From positions 1 to 64,000 of the forward strand of contig CAZDWC010000002.1 in the NCBI GenBank assembly GCA_964509075.1: a stretch of 64,000 nucleotides of DNA, read 5' to 3'. Of this stretch, positions 35,226-44,972 are shown piece after piece. The DNA comes from UBA7239 sp964509075 (GTDB taxonomy: Bacteria; Pseudomonadota; Gammaproteobacteria; Pseudomonadales; UBA7239). The notes under the pieces were generated by a model that saw only the letters and a program-made list of their open reading frames with translations, made no database searches and was not told where the DNA came from. The first letter of the stretch is position 1. Every line of letters starts with the position of its first letter. Both the position numbers and the translations under genes were made by a program.

Positions 35226-36191
35226 ATGAGCTCGCTCCTTGAACAACTGCGCCAATTCTCCGAAGTAGTGGCTGATACCGGCGATATCGACGCCATCAGC
35301 CAGTACCAACCGCTGGACGCCACCACCAATCCCTCGCTGCTGCTGAAAGCCGCCGCACTCGACAGTTACGCGCCGTTGATTGCCGACAGCATGCAGTGGG
35401 CCAGACAACAAGCGCCTTCCGCAGACGCCACACAACTCGCCAGCCTGGCTGCGATCCAACTGGCGGTGAAAGCCGGTTGTGAAATCAGCCGGCGCATCAA
35501 GGGCCGTGTATCCACCGAAGTCGATGCCCGCCTGTCGTTTGATACCGCTGCAACCATTGCACGCGCACGCTTGCTGATCCAGCTTTACGAACAACAGGGC
35601 GTTGCTCGCGAGCGCGTGCTGATCAAGATTGCCGCCACCTGGGAAGGCATCCAGGCGGCACGCATACTCGAGCGCGACAATATCCAGTGCAACCTGACGC
35701 TGCTGTTTTCGTTTGCGCAGGCGCGCGCCTGTGCCGAAGCCGGCGCCTTCCTGATCTCGCCATTTGTCGGTCGCGTGCTCGACTGGCACGTCAAGAATAC
35801 CGAGGTCAAAAGTTTCATCCCGGCCGAAGAACCCGGCGTGTCACTGGTGAAAAGCATTTACCAGCATTACAAGCAACACGATTTCAAAACCGTGGTGATG
35901 GCGGCCAGCTTTCGCAACAGCGGCGAGATTCTGGCACTGGCCGGCTGCGATCGCCTCACCATCAGCCCGGCGCTGCTGCAGGAACTGAGCAATGCGCAGG
36001 GCAGTTTGCAGCGCCAACTGGTAGCACCCTCAACTCAAGTCGCAAAACCTGCAGCACTCGATGAAAAAACCTTTCGCTGGCAGATGAACCAGGATGCCAT
36101 GGCCACCGAAAAACTGGCCGAAGGCATACGCCTTTTTACAGTGGATCAAATTGCGCTGGAACAGCAACTCGCCGGCAAACTTGCGGCGTGA
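35226..36191 (+). CDS. tal: Transaldolase
   Basis: The start at 35226 was chosen over the ATG at 35217 because it gives MSSLLEQLRQFSEVVADTGD, which aligns without offset to E. coli TalB, and AGGA then lies at a workable distance. The 321-residue product is full length. Landmarks are DATTNPSLLLKAA, the Schiff-base Lys134 in VLIKIAATWEG, and LLFSFAQARACAEAGAFLISPFVGR. It transfers dihydroxyacetone units between sugar phosphates in the non-oxidative pentose phosphate pathway. The next gene starts on the stop codon, so both are probably co-translated. Confidence 0.95.
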   Translation: MSSLLEQLRQFSEVVADTGDIDAISQYQPLDATTNPSLLLKAAALDSYAPLIADSMQWARQQAPSADATQLASLAAIQLAVKAGCEISRRIKGRVSTEVDARLSFDTAATIARARLLIQLYEQQGVARERVLIKIAATWEGIQAARILERDNIQCNLTLLFSFAQARACAEAGAFLISPFVGRVLDWHVKNTEVKSFIPAEEPGVSLVKSIYQHYKQHDFKTVVMAASFRNSGEILALAGCDRLTISPALLQELSNAQGSLQRQLVAPSTQVAKPAALDEKTFRWQMNQDAMATEKLAEGIRLFTVDQIALEQQLAGKLAA

Positions 36192-36724
36192 AGGCGGCAT
36201 TGGTTCCGTTTGACCCGTTTGCGCGCGAGCATATGGCTGCGCGCAAACGCGCGAAAAAACTGTGCACACAAATCAACGCTTTCACATCCGATCAGCTCAA
36301 AGCGCGCAGACCGCTGTATGAGCAGTTATTCGGCAAGGTGTCTACTGCGTTTATCGAACAGGATTTTCACTGCGACTACGGCCACAACATTTTTCTCGGC
36401 GAGCAATTCTTCGCCAATCACCACTGCGTGATGCTGGACGCCGCTGAAATCCGCATCGGTCATCGCGTGCTGCTCGGCCCTGCCGTGCACCTGTACACCA
36501 CCACGCATCCGCTGGATGCAGCAGAACGCGCCAGCGGCAAACAACTGGTTGCGCCGATTGTGCTGGAAGACGATTGCTGGATCGGCGGCAACAGCGTAGT
36601 GATGCCCGGCGTCAGCATCGGCGCGCGCAGCGTAATCGGCGCCGGCAGTGTGGTAACACAATGCATACCGCCGGACGTGGTCGCTGCGGGCAACCCTTGC
36701 CGCGTATTGCGGCCACTGTCCTGA
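36188..36724 (+). CDS. Maltose/nodulation-type sugar O-acetyltransferase (hexapeptide repeat)
   Basis: The GTG at 36188 overlaps the transaldolase stop codon. The 178-residue protein has the helical N-terminus of the Maa/NodL/LacA family. A left-handed beta-helix of hexapeptide repeats follows (IRIGHRVLLGPAVHLY, APIVLEDDCWIGGNSVVMPGVSIG, ARSVIGAGSVVT). The catalytic-type His lies in TTTHPLDAAERASGK, and the ending AAGNPCRVLR is typical. Such enzymes move acetyl groups from acetyl-CoA to sugars in the cytoplasm. Exact substrate is not evident. It converges on the RND gene with a 20-base gap. Confidence 0.9.
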   Translation: MKAALVPFDPFAREHMAARKRAKKLCTQINAFTSDQLKARRPLYEQLFGKVSTAFIEQDFHCDYGHNIFLGEQFFANHHCVMLDAAEIRIGHRVLLGPAVHLYTTTHPLDAAERASGKQLVAPIVLEDDCWIGGNSVVMPGVSIGARSVIGAGSVVTQCIPPDVVAAGNPCRVLRPLS

Positions 36725-36744
36725 TACAGACAATGCCTTGACGC

Positions 36745-39700
36745 TCAATCGTCCTGCAATTCGCGGATGGCCTGCGCCACCGCACCCGGCGAAGCAGTAT
36801 TGCGCGCCAGCATGGCGTACATGGCCGGCACGATGAACAAGGTCATCACCGTCGACAGAATAACGCCGGCAAACACTACCACGCCGATGATCATGCGACT
36901 GTTGGCACCGGCACCCGATGCAAACACCAGCGGCAAGGCACCGATGGCTGCCGTGAGTGATGTCATGACAATCGGCCGCAAGCGCTGTACCGCAGCCGAC
37001 TGTATCGCCGCGTGAAACGCCATGCCGCGATCGCGCAACTGATTGGCAAACTCCACCATCAGGATGCCGTTCTTGGCCGCCAGACCAATCAACATGATCA
37101 TCGCGATCTGACTGTAGACATTGATGGTCATGTGCATGATATCCAGCGCGGCCAATGCACCCAGCAGCGCAAACGGCACCGTCAGCAGAATGATGAACGG
37201 ATGTACAAAGCTTTCAAATTGCGCCGCCAGCACCAGATACACCATCAACAATGCAATCGCTACCACCAACCACATGGAACCACTGGAGCGCACGTATTCC
37301 AACGTCAGGCCTTTGTAATCCATATGCGCCTGCGGCGGCAGGTCACGCGCTACCACTTCGCGAAAATACGCCAGCGCATCGCTGGTGGCGTAACCTGGCG
37401 CCAAGCCCGCGCTCAGCGTGAACGAACGCATGCGATTGAAGCGCGTCAGCGAACGCGCGCCCGACGTTTCCTGCACCGACACCAGATTGGACAAAGGAAT
37501 CAACTCGCCACTGCGCTCGGAGCGGACATACAAATTGCGCATATCGCTCTTGTTCGCAAACTGCTTTTCGTCGCCTTTGAGAATCACATCGTATTCTTCG
37601 CCGCGCTGGAAAAAGGTGGTGACTTCGCGCTCACCGAGCATGGTTTCCAGTGTACGGCCTATGGCACTCACCGACACACCCAGATCCGCTGCACGCAAGG
37701 TATCAATTTTCACCTGCAACTGCGGCTGCGTTTCTTTCAGATCAATCACCGGCCGCAGGATTTTAGGATTGGCATACGCTGCTTTCAGCATCAACGCCGA
37801 CCATTTCGACAGTTCTTCGTAGGTATCACCGCCGATGACAATTTCCAGCGGCTGCCCGCTGGCTGCCGCCAGCGGTTTGCGCATGAAACTGTAGATCTGC
37901 ATGCCGGGAATATCCGCCAGCATGGCCTGCACATCGGCCATCACCTGATCACCGGTCTTGCTACGTTCTTCCCAGGGCTTCAACACCACCAGACCGAGAC
38001 CGGAATTCACGCCACCAAAAAAACCGGGCAGACGCATCAATAAAGTATCAAGGCTGTCGCCGCCGATATGCGGTTGCAAACGCCGCTCGATTTCCAGCAT
38101 CACGCTTTGCGTGTTTTCAAAACTGGCGCCTTCCGGGCCCTGCACGATGAGAATGAAAATACCGCGATCTTCACCCGGATCGAATTCGCGCGGCAACTTG
38201 CCAAAGTACAAACCTACCAGCAGGGTGGACAACAACAGGATCACCAGCGCCAGCCACGGTTTGCGCAGCATTGTCGCAACATTGTCGGCATAACGGCTTT
38301 CGATGCGGCGAAACACACGCTCCGACCAGCGCGCCACTACGCCCGGTGCAGTTTCATGACGAATCCACTTCGAACACAGCATGGCACACAAGGTCAGCGC
38401 CACAAACGCGGAACACGCCACGGCAGCAGCCAATGTCAGCGAGAACTCGCCGAACAAGCGACTGATATTGCCTTCCATGAAAACAATGGGCACGAATACC
38501 GCCACCAGTACCAACGAAGTGGCAATGACGGCAAACGCCACTTCGCGACTGCCATTGATGGCCGCCAGCAAAGGCGGTTCGCCGCGCTCGATGCGGCGAT
38601 GCACATTTTCCAGTACGACGATGGCGTCATCCACCACCAGACCGATGGCCAGCACACAGGCCATCAGCGTGAGAATGTTGATGGAAAAACCAAACAACCA
38701 GGCAAAGATACAGGCACCAATAATCGAGACCGGCACTGTCAACGCCGGAATCAGGGTTGCACGCCAGCTGCCGAGAAACAGGTAGATCACCAACACCACC
38801 AGCAACATGGAAAGCGCTAGCGTGACGTACACCTCATCCACCGAACGCTCGAGAAACACCGCCGTATCGAATGTCACTTGCAGCTTCATGTGCGCTGGCA
38901 AGGTTTTTTGCAATTCCTCGGCGACAGCGCGTGCACCGCGCGTGACATCGATGGTATTGGCCTTCGACTGTTTGATGATGCCGATGCCGACCATGTTCTG
39001 GCCCTGAGCTCCCGCTTCGCTTATGCCGCGAAACAACGATTTTTCATCGCGCGCCGCCAGATCAACGTTGGCCACTTCGCCGAGCCGCACCAGATGGCCT
39101 TCGCGTCCATTGACACTCTCGCCGCGCGCCACCACCAGCTGCTGGAACTCTACCGGCGTGTTGAACGCGCGCGCCACGCGAATCACGAATTCACGGTCGA
39201 CCGATTCGATCTTGCCCGCAGGCAATTCAATATTTTCCGCGCGCAAGGCTTTTTCAATGTCCAGCGAAGTAATGCCGCGCGCCGTCATGGCATCGCGATC
39301 CAGCATCACGCGCATGACATAGCGCCGTTCGCCCCACACCTGCACACGTGCGACACCATCCACCGTCTTGAAACGATCCACCAGATAGCGATCAACATAA
39401 TCGCTCAATTCAAGCCTTGTCAGTTCCGTCGAAGCCACCGTAAACCAGACAATGACCGATGAATCCGCGTCGGATTTATTGACCTGCGGCGGTTTGGCAT
39501 CTGCCGGCAAACGATCCAGCACACGCGTCACCGCCTCGCGCACATCACTGGCAGCGGCGTCGATATTGCGCGAAAGGTTGAACTCCATGTTAACGGTGGA
39601 TTGCCCTTCCTTGCTCTCGGAACTGATGACACGCAAACCTTCGACACCGGACAGCTGGTCTTCCAGCAATTGCGTGATTTTGGTTTCGATGACACTGGCC

Positions 39701-39864
39701 GATGCGCCCGGGTATTTGGTTTCCACCGACACCACCGGCGGATCAATATCGGGATAACCGCGCAACGGCAGCTCGCGAAAAGCGATGATGCCGAAAATCA
39801 CCAACACCAGATTGATGACTGTCGCCAGTACCGGCCGCTTGATGGAAACATCCGACAACAGCAC
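36745..39864 (-). CDS. RND efflux transporter, inner-membrane pump (second system)
   Basis: The start is a GTG at 39864 with AAGGAA upstream, the ribosome site lying inside the end of the adaptor gene. The 1039-residue protein opens MLLSDVSIKRPVLATVINLV and shows two porter domains and twelve helices. The proton-relay helix reads CVLAIGLVVDDAIVVLENVH. It is an HAE1-type pump, related to but clearly distinct from the one at 24732-27797. It forms a two-gene operon with the adaptor three bases upstream. There is no outer-membrane factor and no regulator next to it. Confidence 0.94.
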   Translation of the reverse strand: MLLSDVSIKRPVLATVINLVLVIFGIIAFRELPLRGYPDIDPPVVSVETKYPGASASVIETKITQLLEDQLSGVEGLRVISSESKEGQSTVNMEFNLSRNIDAAASDVREAVTRVLDRLPADAKPPQVNKSDADSSVIVWFTVASTELTRLELSDYVDRYLVDRFKTVDGVARVQVWGERRYVMRVMLDRDAMTARGITSLDIEKALRAENIELPAGKIESVDREFVIRVARAFNTPVEFQQLVVARGESVNGREGHLVRLGEVANVDLAARDEKSLFRGISEAGAQGQNMVGIGIIKQSKANTIDVTRGARAVAEELQKTLPAHMKLQVTFDTAVFLERSVDEVYVTLALSMLLVVLVIYLFLGSWRATLIPALTVPVSIIGACIFAWLFGFSINILTLMACVLAIGLVVDDAIVVLENVHRRIERGEPPLLAAINGSREVAFAVIATSLVLVAVFVPIVFMEGNISRLFGEFSLTLAAAVACSAFVALTLCAMLCSKWIRHETAPGVVARWSERVFRRIESRYADNVATMLRKPWLALVILLLSTLLVGLYFGKLPREFDPGEDRGIFILIVQGPEGASFENTQSVMLEIERRLQPHIGGDSLDTLLMRLPGFFGGVNSGLGLVVLKPWEERSKTGDQVMADVQAMLADIPGMQIYSFMRKPLAAASGQPLEIVIGGDTYEELSKWSALMLKAAYANPKILRPVIDLKETQPQLQVKIDTLRAADLGVSVSAIGRTLETMLGEREVTTFFQRGEEYDVILKGDEKQFANKSDMRNLYVRSERSGELIPLSNLVSVQETSGARSLTRFNRMRSFTLSAGLAPGYATSDALAYFREVVARDLPPQAHMDYKGLTLEYVRSSGSMWLVVAIALLMVYLVLAAQFESFVHPFIILLTVPFALLGALAALDIMHMTINVYSQIAMIMLIGLAAKNGILMVEFANQLRDRGMAFHAAIQSAAVQRLRPIVMTSLTAAIGALPLVFASGAGANSRMIIGVVVFAGVILSTVMTLFIVPAMYAMLARNTASPGAVAQAIRELQDD

Positions 39865-39867
39865 GGC

Positions 39868-40956
39868 TTATTCCTTCCGCTCACTGGCAGCCGGACCTTT
39901 GACCGTGACTGCCATGCCGTCCTGCAATGACATACTGCCATCGACAACCAGCGTCTCACCGGCGGCAATACCGCTGACAATTTCCACGCGGCCTGCCGTG
40001 CGCGAGCCCAATTGCACCGTGCGTTTGCGCGCAATGATTTTTCCCTCTGCATCCGGCGCATCGAGCACGAACACAAACTGCTCGCCGCGCAAAGGCGCCA
40101 CACTGCGCTCCGGCACCAGCAGGGCCTTGCGCTCCGGTTGCTGCATCACAATCTGCAGCAACATGCCGGGTCGCAACAATGTCGCCTCGTTGGGAAGATA
40201 AGCACGCAGGTTGATGGAGCGCGTGGCGGGATCAATGCGTGTATCCACAAACGCCACGCTACCTTCAAACACGCGATCGGGATAGGCCGGCGCCTTTGCC
40301 TGCACCACCAACCCTTCATGCAGCAAGGGCAAAAACACTTCCGGCACGGAAAAATCCACCTTGATGCGCGAGATGTCATCCAACGTGGCGATTTGTGTGC
40401 CGGGCGATACCAGCGCCCCCACGCTCACACGCCGCGCGCCCAACGTGCCGGCAAACGGTGCGCGAATGCTGTAATCCTGCAGCTTGGCCTGTGAAGCTTC
40501 CAGTTTGGCGCGCGCCGCATTGACGACAGACTGCTGTTTATCGACATCGGTTTGCGACACAGCCTTGCGTTCAATCAAGGTTTGCAAATGCCGCAACTGG
40601 CGCTCATCTTCCGCGAGGTTGACGCGCTGCTCTTCCACATCAGCGCGCTGGGCCGCCGCATCCAGCTCCACCAGCACACTGCCCCTTTCAACCTGTGCGC
40701 CATCCTCGAAATGCACAGCCTGCACCTTGGCGGTAACCGTGGCACTGATCTGTACCGCTTCATTGGCAGCCGTTGTGCCCAGCGCCTCGATCATATCCCG
40801 CAGCGGTTGTTCGGCCACGGCTTCCGTGGTGACCAGCAATTGATAAGGCGCTTTGGTTTTGCCCGCATTGCCTCCCGCCACGCGTTCAAAGATCACATAG
40901 CAGAGCAGGGCCAGCAGTACCGCAATAATGACAGACAGGAAGCTGAGACGACGCAT
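39868..40956 (-). CDS. RND periplasmic adaptor (membrane fusion) protein (second system)
   Basis: The 362-residue protein begins with a membrane anchor (LSFLSVIIAVLLALLCYVIF). Next come the lipoyl half motif (VTAKVQAVHFEDGAQVERGS), a helical hairpin containing VEEQRVNLAEDERQLRHLQ, the second lipoyl half (IRAPFAGTLGARRVSVGALV) and the beta-barrel domain. The C-terminal membrane-proximal domain ends VVDGSMSLQDGMAVTVKG. It is partner of the pump encoded next and first gene of the operon. A strong minus-strand terminator at 40982-41003 separates it from the DUF2339 operon upstream. Confidence 0.92.
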   Translation of the reverse strand: MRRLSFLSVIIAVLLALLCYVIFERVAGGNAGKTKAPYQLLVTTEAVAEQPLRDMIEALGTTAANEAVQISATVTAKVQAVHFEDGAQVERGSVLVELDAAAQRADVEEQRVNLAEDERQLRHLQTLIERKAVSQTDVDKQQSVVNAARAKLEASQAKLQDYSIRAPFAGTLGARRVSVGALVSPGTQIATLDDISRIKVDFSVPEVFLPLLHEGLVVQAKAPAYPDRVFEGSVAFVDTRIDPATRSINLRAYLPNEATLLRPGMLLQIVMQQPERKALLVPERSVAPLRGEQFVFVLDAPDAEGKIIARKRTVQLGSRTAGRVEIVSGIAAGETLVVDGSMSLQDGMAVTVKGPAASERKE

Positions 40957-40981
40957 GGGATTCCGACAGCAGTGACAAGGG

Positions 40982-41003
40982 AAAACGCCGGCAGTGCCGG
41001 CGT
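40982..41003 (-). terminator. Rho-independent terminator of the DUF2339 operon
   Basis: ACGCCGGC (40985-40992) and GCCGGCGT (40996-41003) make a perfect 8-bp stem with a three-base loop, followed on the minus strand by TTTT. It lies 70 bases past the stop of the 41074-41778 gene and 26 bases before the start of the adaptor gene. Confidence 0.75.
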
Positions 41004-41073
41004 CGTATCAGGCGTGAACGTTAGGCCGCCAACCGGCACCTGTAAAGCGTGGAATGCCGTTGTGAACCTGCCC

Positions 41074-41778
41074 TCAGGCAAGGCCGAAAATCCGCTGGTA
41101 AAGCAGGCCCATCAACACATAGCACATGGGGATGGTCCAGATCAGACCAATGCCGAGCGGCAACATCGACACAAAAATAACCAGTCCCATTACCAGCATG
41201 ACACCAAACACCTTGAACCAGTGCGCAGTCACGGCCTTGCGCGAGGTTTCCAGCGCTTCCCACACCCCCATACCGTGATCAATTACCAGCAGCATGGCGA
41301 ACATGTAGGCGATGGAGAGATAGATGCCGGGCAGCACCAGCAACACAAATCCCAGCATCACCAGCAGCATCATGACCAACATCAAGAAAAAAATCGGCAA
41401 CATTTTCGGCAGGTACTGCCAGGTCATTGCCACAGTCACGGGGCGACCGGCAGCATGAAACACGCCCATCATCATCACGCCAGCCATCAACGGGTAACCG
41501 ATGAGCATGTTGAGCAGCGTTCCCGTCAACTGCGCTGCAGGCTCCATAGTCAAGGTAAAACCACTGAGCGCAAACGGCACCAGCAGTGCCGCAAACAGGT
41601 ACACCACAAAATAAATACTGAGTCCGATATTGATCGGCATTTTCACACCATCGGTTCTGCGCCAGGCCTCGCCCAGCAATTCGCCGATGCTGAAATCGTA
41701 ATCGCCGGCCAGCGCTGATTCGAGCGACCCCTGATCGGTTGCAGATGTTTCCGGTAAATCATAAGCAGATGTTGCCAC
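41074..41778 (-). CDS. Multi-helix membrane protein (234 aa)
   Basis: The true start is a GTG at 41778 with AAGGAG seven bases upstream; the longer frame from 41862 runs through the end of the upstream gene. The first ~50 residues are acidic and soluble, with FSIGELLGEAWRRTDGVK before the first helix. Five or six membrane helices follow, very rich in Met and Leu (IFFLMLVMMLLVMLGFVLLV). The layout resembles small multi-helix proteins of the BPSS1780 type seen in beta- and gammaproteobacteria; function is unknown. It follows the DUF2339 gene by 26 bases. Confidence 0.65.
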   Translation of the reverse strand: MATSAYDLPETSATDQGSLESALAGDYDFSIGELLGEAWRRTDGVKMPINIGLSIYFVVYLFAALLVPFALSGFTLTMEPAAQLTGTLLNMLIGYPLMAGVMMMGVFHAAGRPVTVAMTWQYLPKMLPIFFLMLVMMLLVMLGFVLLVLPGIYLSIAYMFAMLLVIDHGMGVWEALETSRKAVTAHWFKVFGVMLVMGLVIFVSMLPLGIGLIWTIPMCYVLMGLLYQRIFGLA

Positions 41779-41804
41779 GGCTGTTCTCCTTGCGAGTGAA
41801 TAAT

Positions 41805-43679
41805 CTAGAGTTTGTCCAACTGATAGCGGCCAATGATGCTCTGCAACTGTTCGCGCGTCCACGGCTGTTTGTCGAGATTGCGAATACCCTGCACCTCCAT
41901 TTGCATTACCACATCATCAACCGATAAACCTTGCGCCAACCAGTCGCGCACCAGATTCAACTGGCGATTGACTTCCGCATTCGGATGCAAACGCACACTG
42001 GATTTACCCAGCTGCTGGTACAGCCAGCCACCGAGATACAGACTGCCGCCGAGAATCACCAGGGTAATGATACGCACCGATGAACCGGCATGCGAAAGAT
42101 CGTACAACAGCACTTTCAAGCCGGAGCCGGTGAAAATCAGCAGCGATGAACTGCCCAACGTGCGATCCTTGTAGCGTATCGCCACAAACAGCAGCGCGAT
42201 GGCAAACAACGCCCACACCAGCGACACCGCGATGCGATCATCGAGCACACGCACCGTCAACACCATGAATGCCAGATGCGCGGCATACAGCAACAAACTG
42301 GCGTGCGCAGCGCCGGCAAAATGGCGCGACAGACGAAAATATGCCGCGTACAGCAACAGTGCATACAATGCCAGCGCCGGACGCGCCTGCGGCACATCCA
42401 ATGCGCTATGCTCGGTCAACAACATCACCAATCCCCAGACAAACAGCAGCGCAGCCATCACCATCACCGGCATCAGGACTCGCAGATGCTGCGCAAAGCG
42501 CAGTGCAATCTGCACCACTAGCGCAGAGAGCATCAACGCCGCCCACGGCAACCAGGCATGCGGCAGCAACTCAATGAATACCGCATGTGTGGTGACCAGC
42601 GCGCAATACGCGCTCACCAGCACCGCACTGGCCGCCGGCTTGCGATCTTCCGGCAACCACGCGCGCGCGGCGAGAAATACCAGCAATAAAAATGCTGCAC
42701 TGGCCATCGCCAGCCATGGCGCCATATCCGGCACATAACGGTGCAGCAACAGATATTCCGTGGCATAAAAATAGGCGAGCGCCAGACCGTGCACGATAGC
42801 CACATCAGCCTGCATCGGCTCGCGATGGCGCACCGACAGATACGCAGCCGTGAGCGAAAAAATCGCGAACTGCAATAATTGAAAAATGGCAGCGGCCTGC
42901 CAACCAGCATGACTACCAGCACGCCAGGCCACATCGAATCCGATCATCGCAAAAAACATGGCGAGCACATACACCAGCCGCCGGTTTTCCTGTACCGCAC
43001 AAAACGAAAACAGCAGACTCCAGGCCGTGAAGTAAATCACCAGATCGGTGACATCGCTTGTCACTGCGTGAATCAGCAGCGGCGACAGATACACCGCCGC
43101 TGTGGCAAAAATGACATAAATACTCTGGCTGAAACGGCGATCCAGCCAGATACCTGTCACTGACACCAGCGCCACCGCCACCATCGCCATCTGCGGCGTC
43201 AACAGTGCATAGACAAACTGGCCGACATAGATCGCCACATACAGGATCACCATGCCGAATGCCGGTAAATACGCAGCGTACTCACGATCACGCATCGCAA
43301 AAACGATGCCGGCTGCAATAAACGCCAGCCCCGCCATCACGGCAATCAGCAACTGGTTCAAGGGCGTCAACCAGCCGCTGTCGTACACCAGTTTAAGGAA
43401 ATACACCGTGGCCAACAGAAACGCAAAGCCCGCCGCCCACGCCATGACATTGGTCGCCGTATTCGGCTGCGGCAAGCGCTTGCCCGCAGCGACTGCGCGC
43501 GGCAGCACGTCAGCCTGCGCTGGATTCTGCACAGGCACTGCAGATTGTTTTTGTGCCGCAGCCGGGCGCGGCCAGACTTTTTCAGCAGCCGCAACGTTTA
43601 CAGGCGTCAAGCCGATATGTGCTTCTATCTGCGACAGCCGCGCCTCAATGGCTGCCAGTTGCTCTTCCAGTGTCGCCAT
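41805..43679 (-). CDS. DUF2339 family large polytopic membrane protein
   Basis: The start at 43679 (MATLEEQLAAIEARLSQIEAHIG) was chosen for the short coiled coil that opens DUF2339 proteins; ATGs at 43715 and 43754 are alternatives. A Pro/Ala-rich linker leads to a transmembrane region of about 16-18 helices (residues ~85-560). The family signature is GIVFAMRDREYAAYLPAFGM. The ~65-residue soluble tail (LHPNAEVNRQLNLVRDWLAQG) looks like a small helical domain. The 624-residue length is shorter than many DUF2339 proteins. Function is unknown. It is co-transcribed with the downstream membrane gene. Confidence 0.82.
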   Translation of the reverse strand: MATLEEQLAAIEARLSQIEAHIGLTPVNVAAAEKVWPRPAAAQKQSAVPVQNPAQADVLPRAVAAGKRLPQPNTATNVMAWAAGFAFLLATVYFLKLVYDSGWLTPLNQLLIAVMAGLAFIAAGIVFAMRDREYAAYLPAFGMVILYVAIYVGQFVYALLTPQMAMVAVALVSVTGIWLDRRFSQSIYVIFATAAVYLSPLLIHAVTSDVTDLVIYFTAWSLLFSFCAVQENRRLVYVLAMFFAMIGFDVAWRAGSHAGWQAAAIFQLLQFAIFSLTAAYLSVRHREPMQADVAIVHGLALAYFYATEYLLLHRYVPDMAPWLAMASAAFLLLVFLAARAWLPEDRKPAASAVLVSAYCALVTTHAVFIELLPHAWLPWAALMLSALVVQIALRFAQHLRVLMPVMVMAALLFVWGLVMLLTEHSALDVPQARPALALYALLLYAAYFRLSRHFAGAAHASLLLYAAHLAFMVLTVRVLDDRIAVSLVWALFAIALLFVAIRYKDRTLGSSSLLIFTGSGLKVLLYDLSHAGSSVRIITLVILGGSLYLGGWLYQQLGKSSVRLHPNAEVNRQLNLVRDWLAQGLSVDDVVMQMEVQGIRNLDKQPWTREQLQSIIGRYQLDKL

Positions 43680-43769
43680 TTGTTTCGCCCCGTTGAACCA
43701 TCGGTATTCATGCATGCCTACTGTATCATCACGCCCTGCAGAACCGACAGACAAGGAATAACCACCAGC

Positions 43770-44972
43770 ATGTCAACGCAAGCACACACAACACTGGCTC
43801 GCCACACGCTCACGCTCGCGCTGGGTATCACGCTGGGCTGGCTTGGCCATGCGTTTTTTGTGCAGCAGCATCATGCACAAGCACCCGGCTTGCACACTAC
43901 ACAGGCAATGACACCGGCTACCAATGCCGTAGCTACAACACAACGCGCGCCCGTAACCACCCGCGACAACGAACAACACACAGCGGCCGATACAAACGAT
44001 CACACTGTCGACTTTGCCGACGCACTGAAAAGCCTCAACGCCAGCGAACTGGCCGACTGGCTCGACAATGCACGCCAGCAGCGCAACCCGCTGTGGGAGA
44101 GCTTTAACGCGCAATTCAAGCAAACATTGAAAGCGTGGCTGGATACAGGCAAAGACAAACAGGTGATTGATTACAGCAACGCATACCTACAGCGCTTTTA
44201 TTCCGATGACGACGTGCTGTACCTGCTCGCACTCGCCTACCACCACGCACAGCAACCTATGCAGGCCATCAAAACGCTCTACATGCTGAAAACACGCACC
44301 GCTCTAACTACCACCGCACAAAAAATCGGCGAAGACATTCATCAACTGGTGGACAGTTACCGGCAGTCACTGCAACAACAGCAACAATGGAAAACCCTGC
44401 AGGCGCTCGACGATTTTCTCGTGATCGCGGAACCGGACAACACGCGCTACTTTCTTGAACAGGCGCGCACGCAGATCATGCTCGGCAACTTCGCCCACGC
44501 ACGCCTGGCACTGGCACACGTTTATGACGACCCGGCACTCGCCGCCGAAGCGCGCGCACTGGCACAGCAAATGGCGCGCGTTGAACAAGGCGAAGTGCGC
44601 ATTCCGCTACAGGCTCGCAACGGCAGTTTTGCACTGCAGGCAACACTGGATGAAAACCTGGCTCTCGACATGCTGATCGACACCGGCGCCAGTATATCCG
44701 CGCTGTCACGCGCCAGCTTCAACAAGCTTGCCAACGACAGCAAGCCGGTGTACGTGGATACACTCACCGTCAACACCGCCAATGGCAGCGTACAGGCACC
44801 CCGCTACCGTTTCAGCCAATTGTCACTGCAGGGCAGTACGGTTTATGACGTGGAATTTGTGATTCTCGACGAACTGCCAAAAGACCACGCCCTGCTCGGC
44901 ATGAATGTGTTGCAGCAGTTCCGGTTTGAAATCGACCAGCAGCAACAGCAATTACTGTTGAACCCGTTATAA
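43770..44972 (+). CDS. Membrane-anchored retropepsin-like aspartic protease
   Basis: The ATG at 43770 has AAGGA upstream. The 400-residue protein has an N-terminal anchor (HTLTLALGITLGWLGHAFFV) and a Thr/Gln-rich linker. A helical, TPR-like middle follows (residues ~90-260). Residues ~285-400 form a retropepsin-like domain with the catalytic DTGAS at Asp304 and a hydrophobic flap region, ending LLGMNVLQQFRFEID. With one DTG motif, it must dimerise to be active. It would work in the periplasm. The final six bases overlap the convergent PhyH gene. Confidence 0.82.
   Translation: MSTQAHTTLARHTLTLALGITLGWLGHAFFVQQHHAQAPGLHTTQAMTPATNAVATTQRAPVTTRDNEQHTAADTNDHTVDFADALKSLNASELADWLDNARQQRNPLWESFNAQFKQTLKAWLDTGKDKQVIDYSNAYLQRFYSDDDVLYLLALAYHHAQQPMQAIKTLYMLKTRTALTTTAQKIGEDIHQLVDSYRQSLQQQQQWKTLQALDDFLVIAEPDNTRYFLEQARTQIMLGNFAHARLALAHVYDDPALAAEARALAQQMARVEQGEVRIPLQARNGSFALQATLDENLALDMLIDTGASISALSRASFNKLANDSKPVYVDTLTVNTANGSVQAPRYRFSQLSLQGSTVYDVEFVILDELPKDHALLGMNVLQQFRFEIDQQQQQLLLNPL

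Noticed and set aside
37012..38043. 343-codon plus-strand frame inside the second RND pump gene
   Set aside because: The pump frame is unbroken and motif-rich, whereas the antisense product has no recognisable domain and mirrors it.
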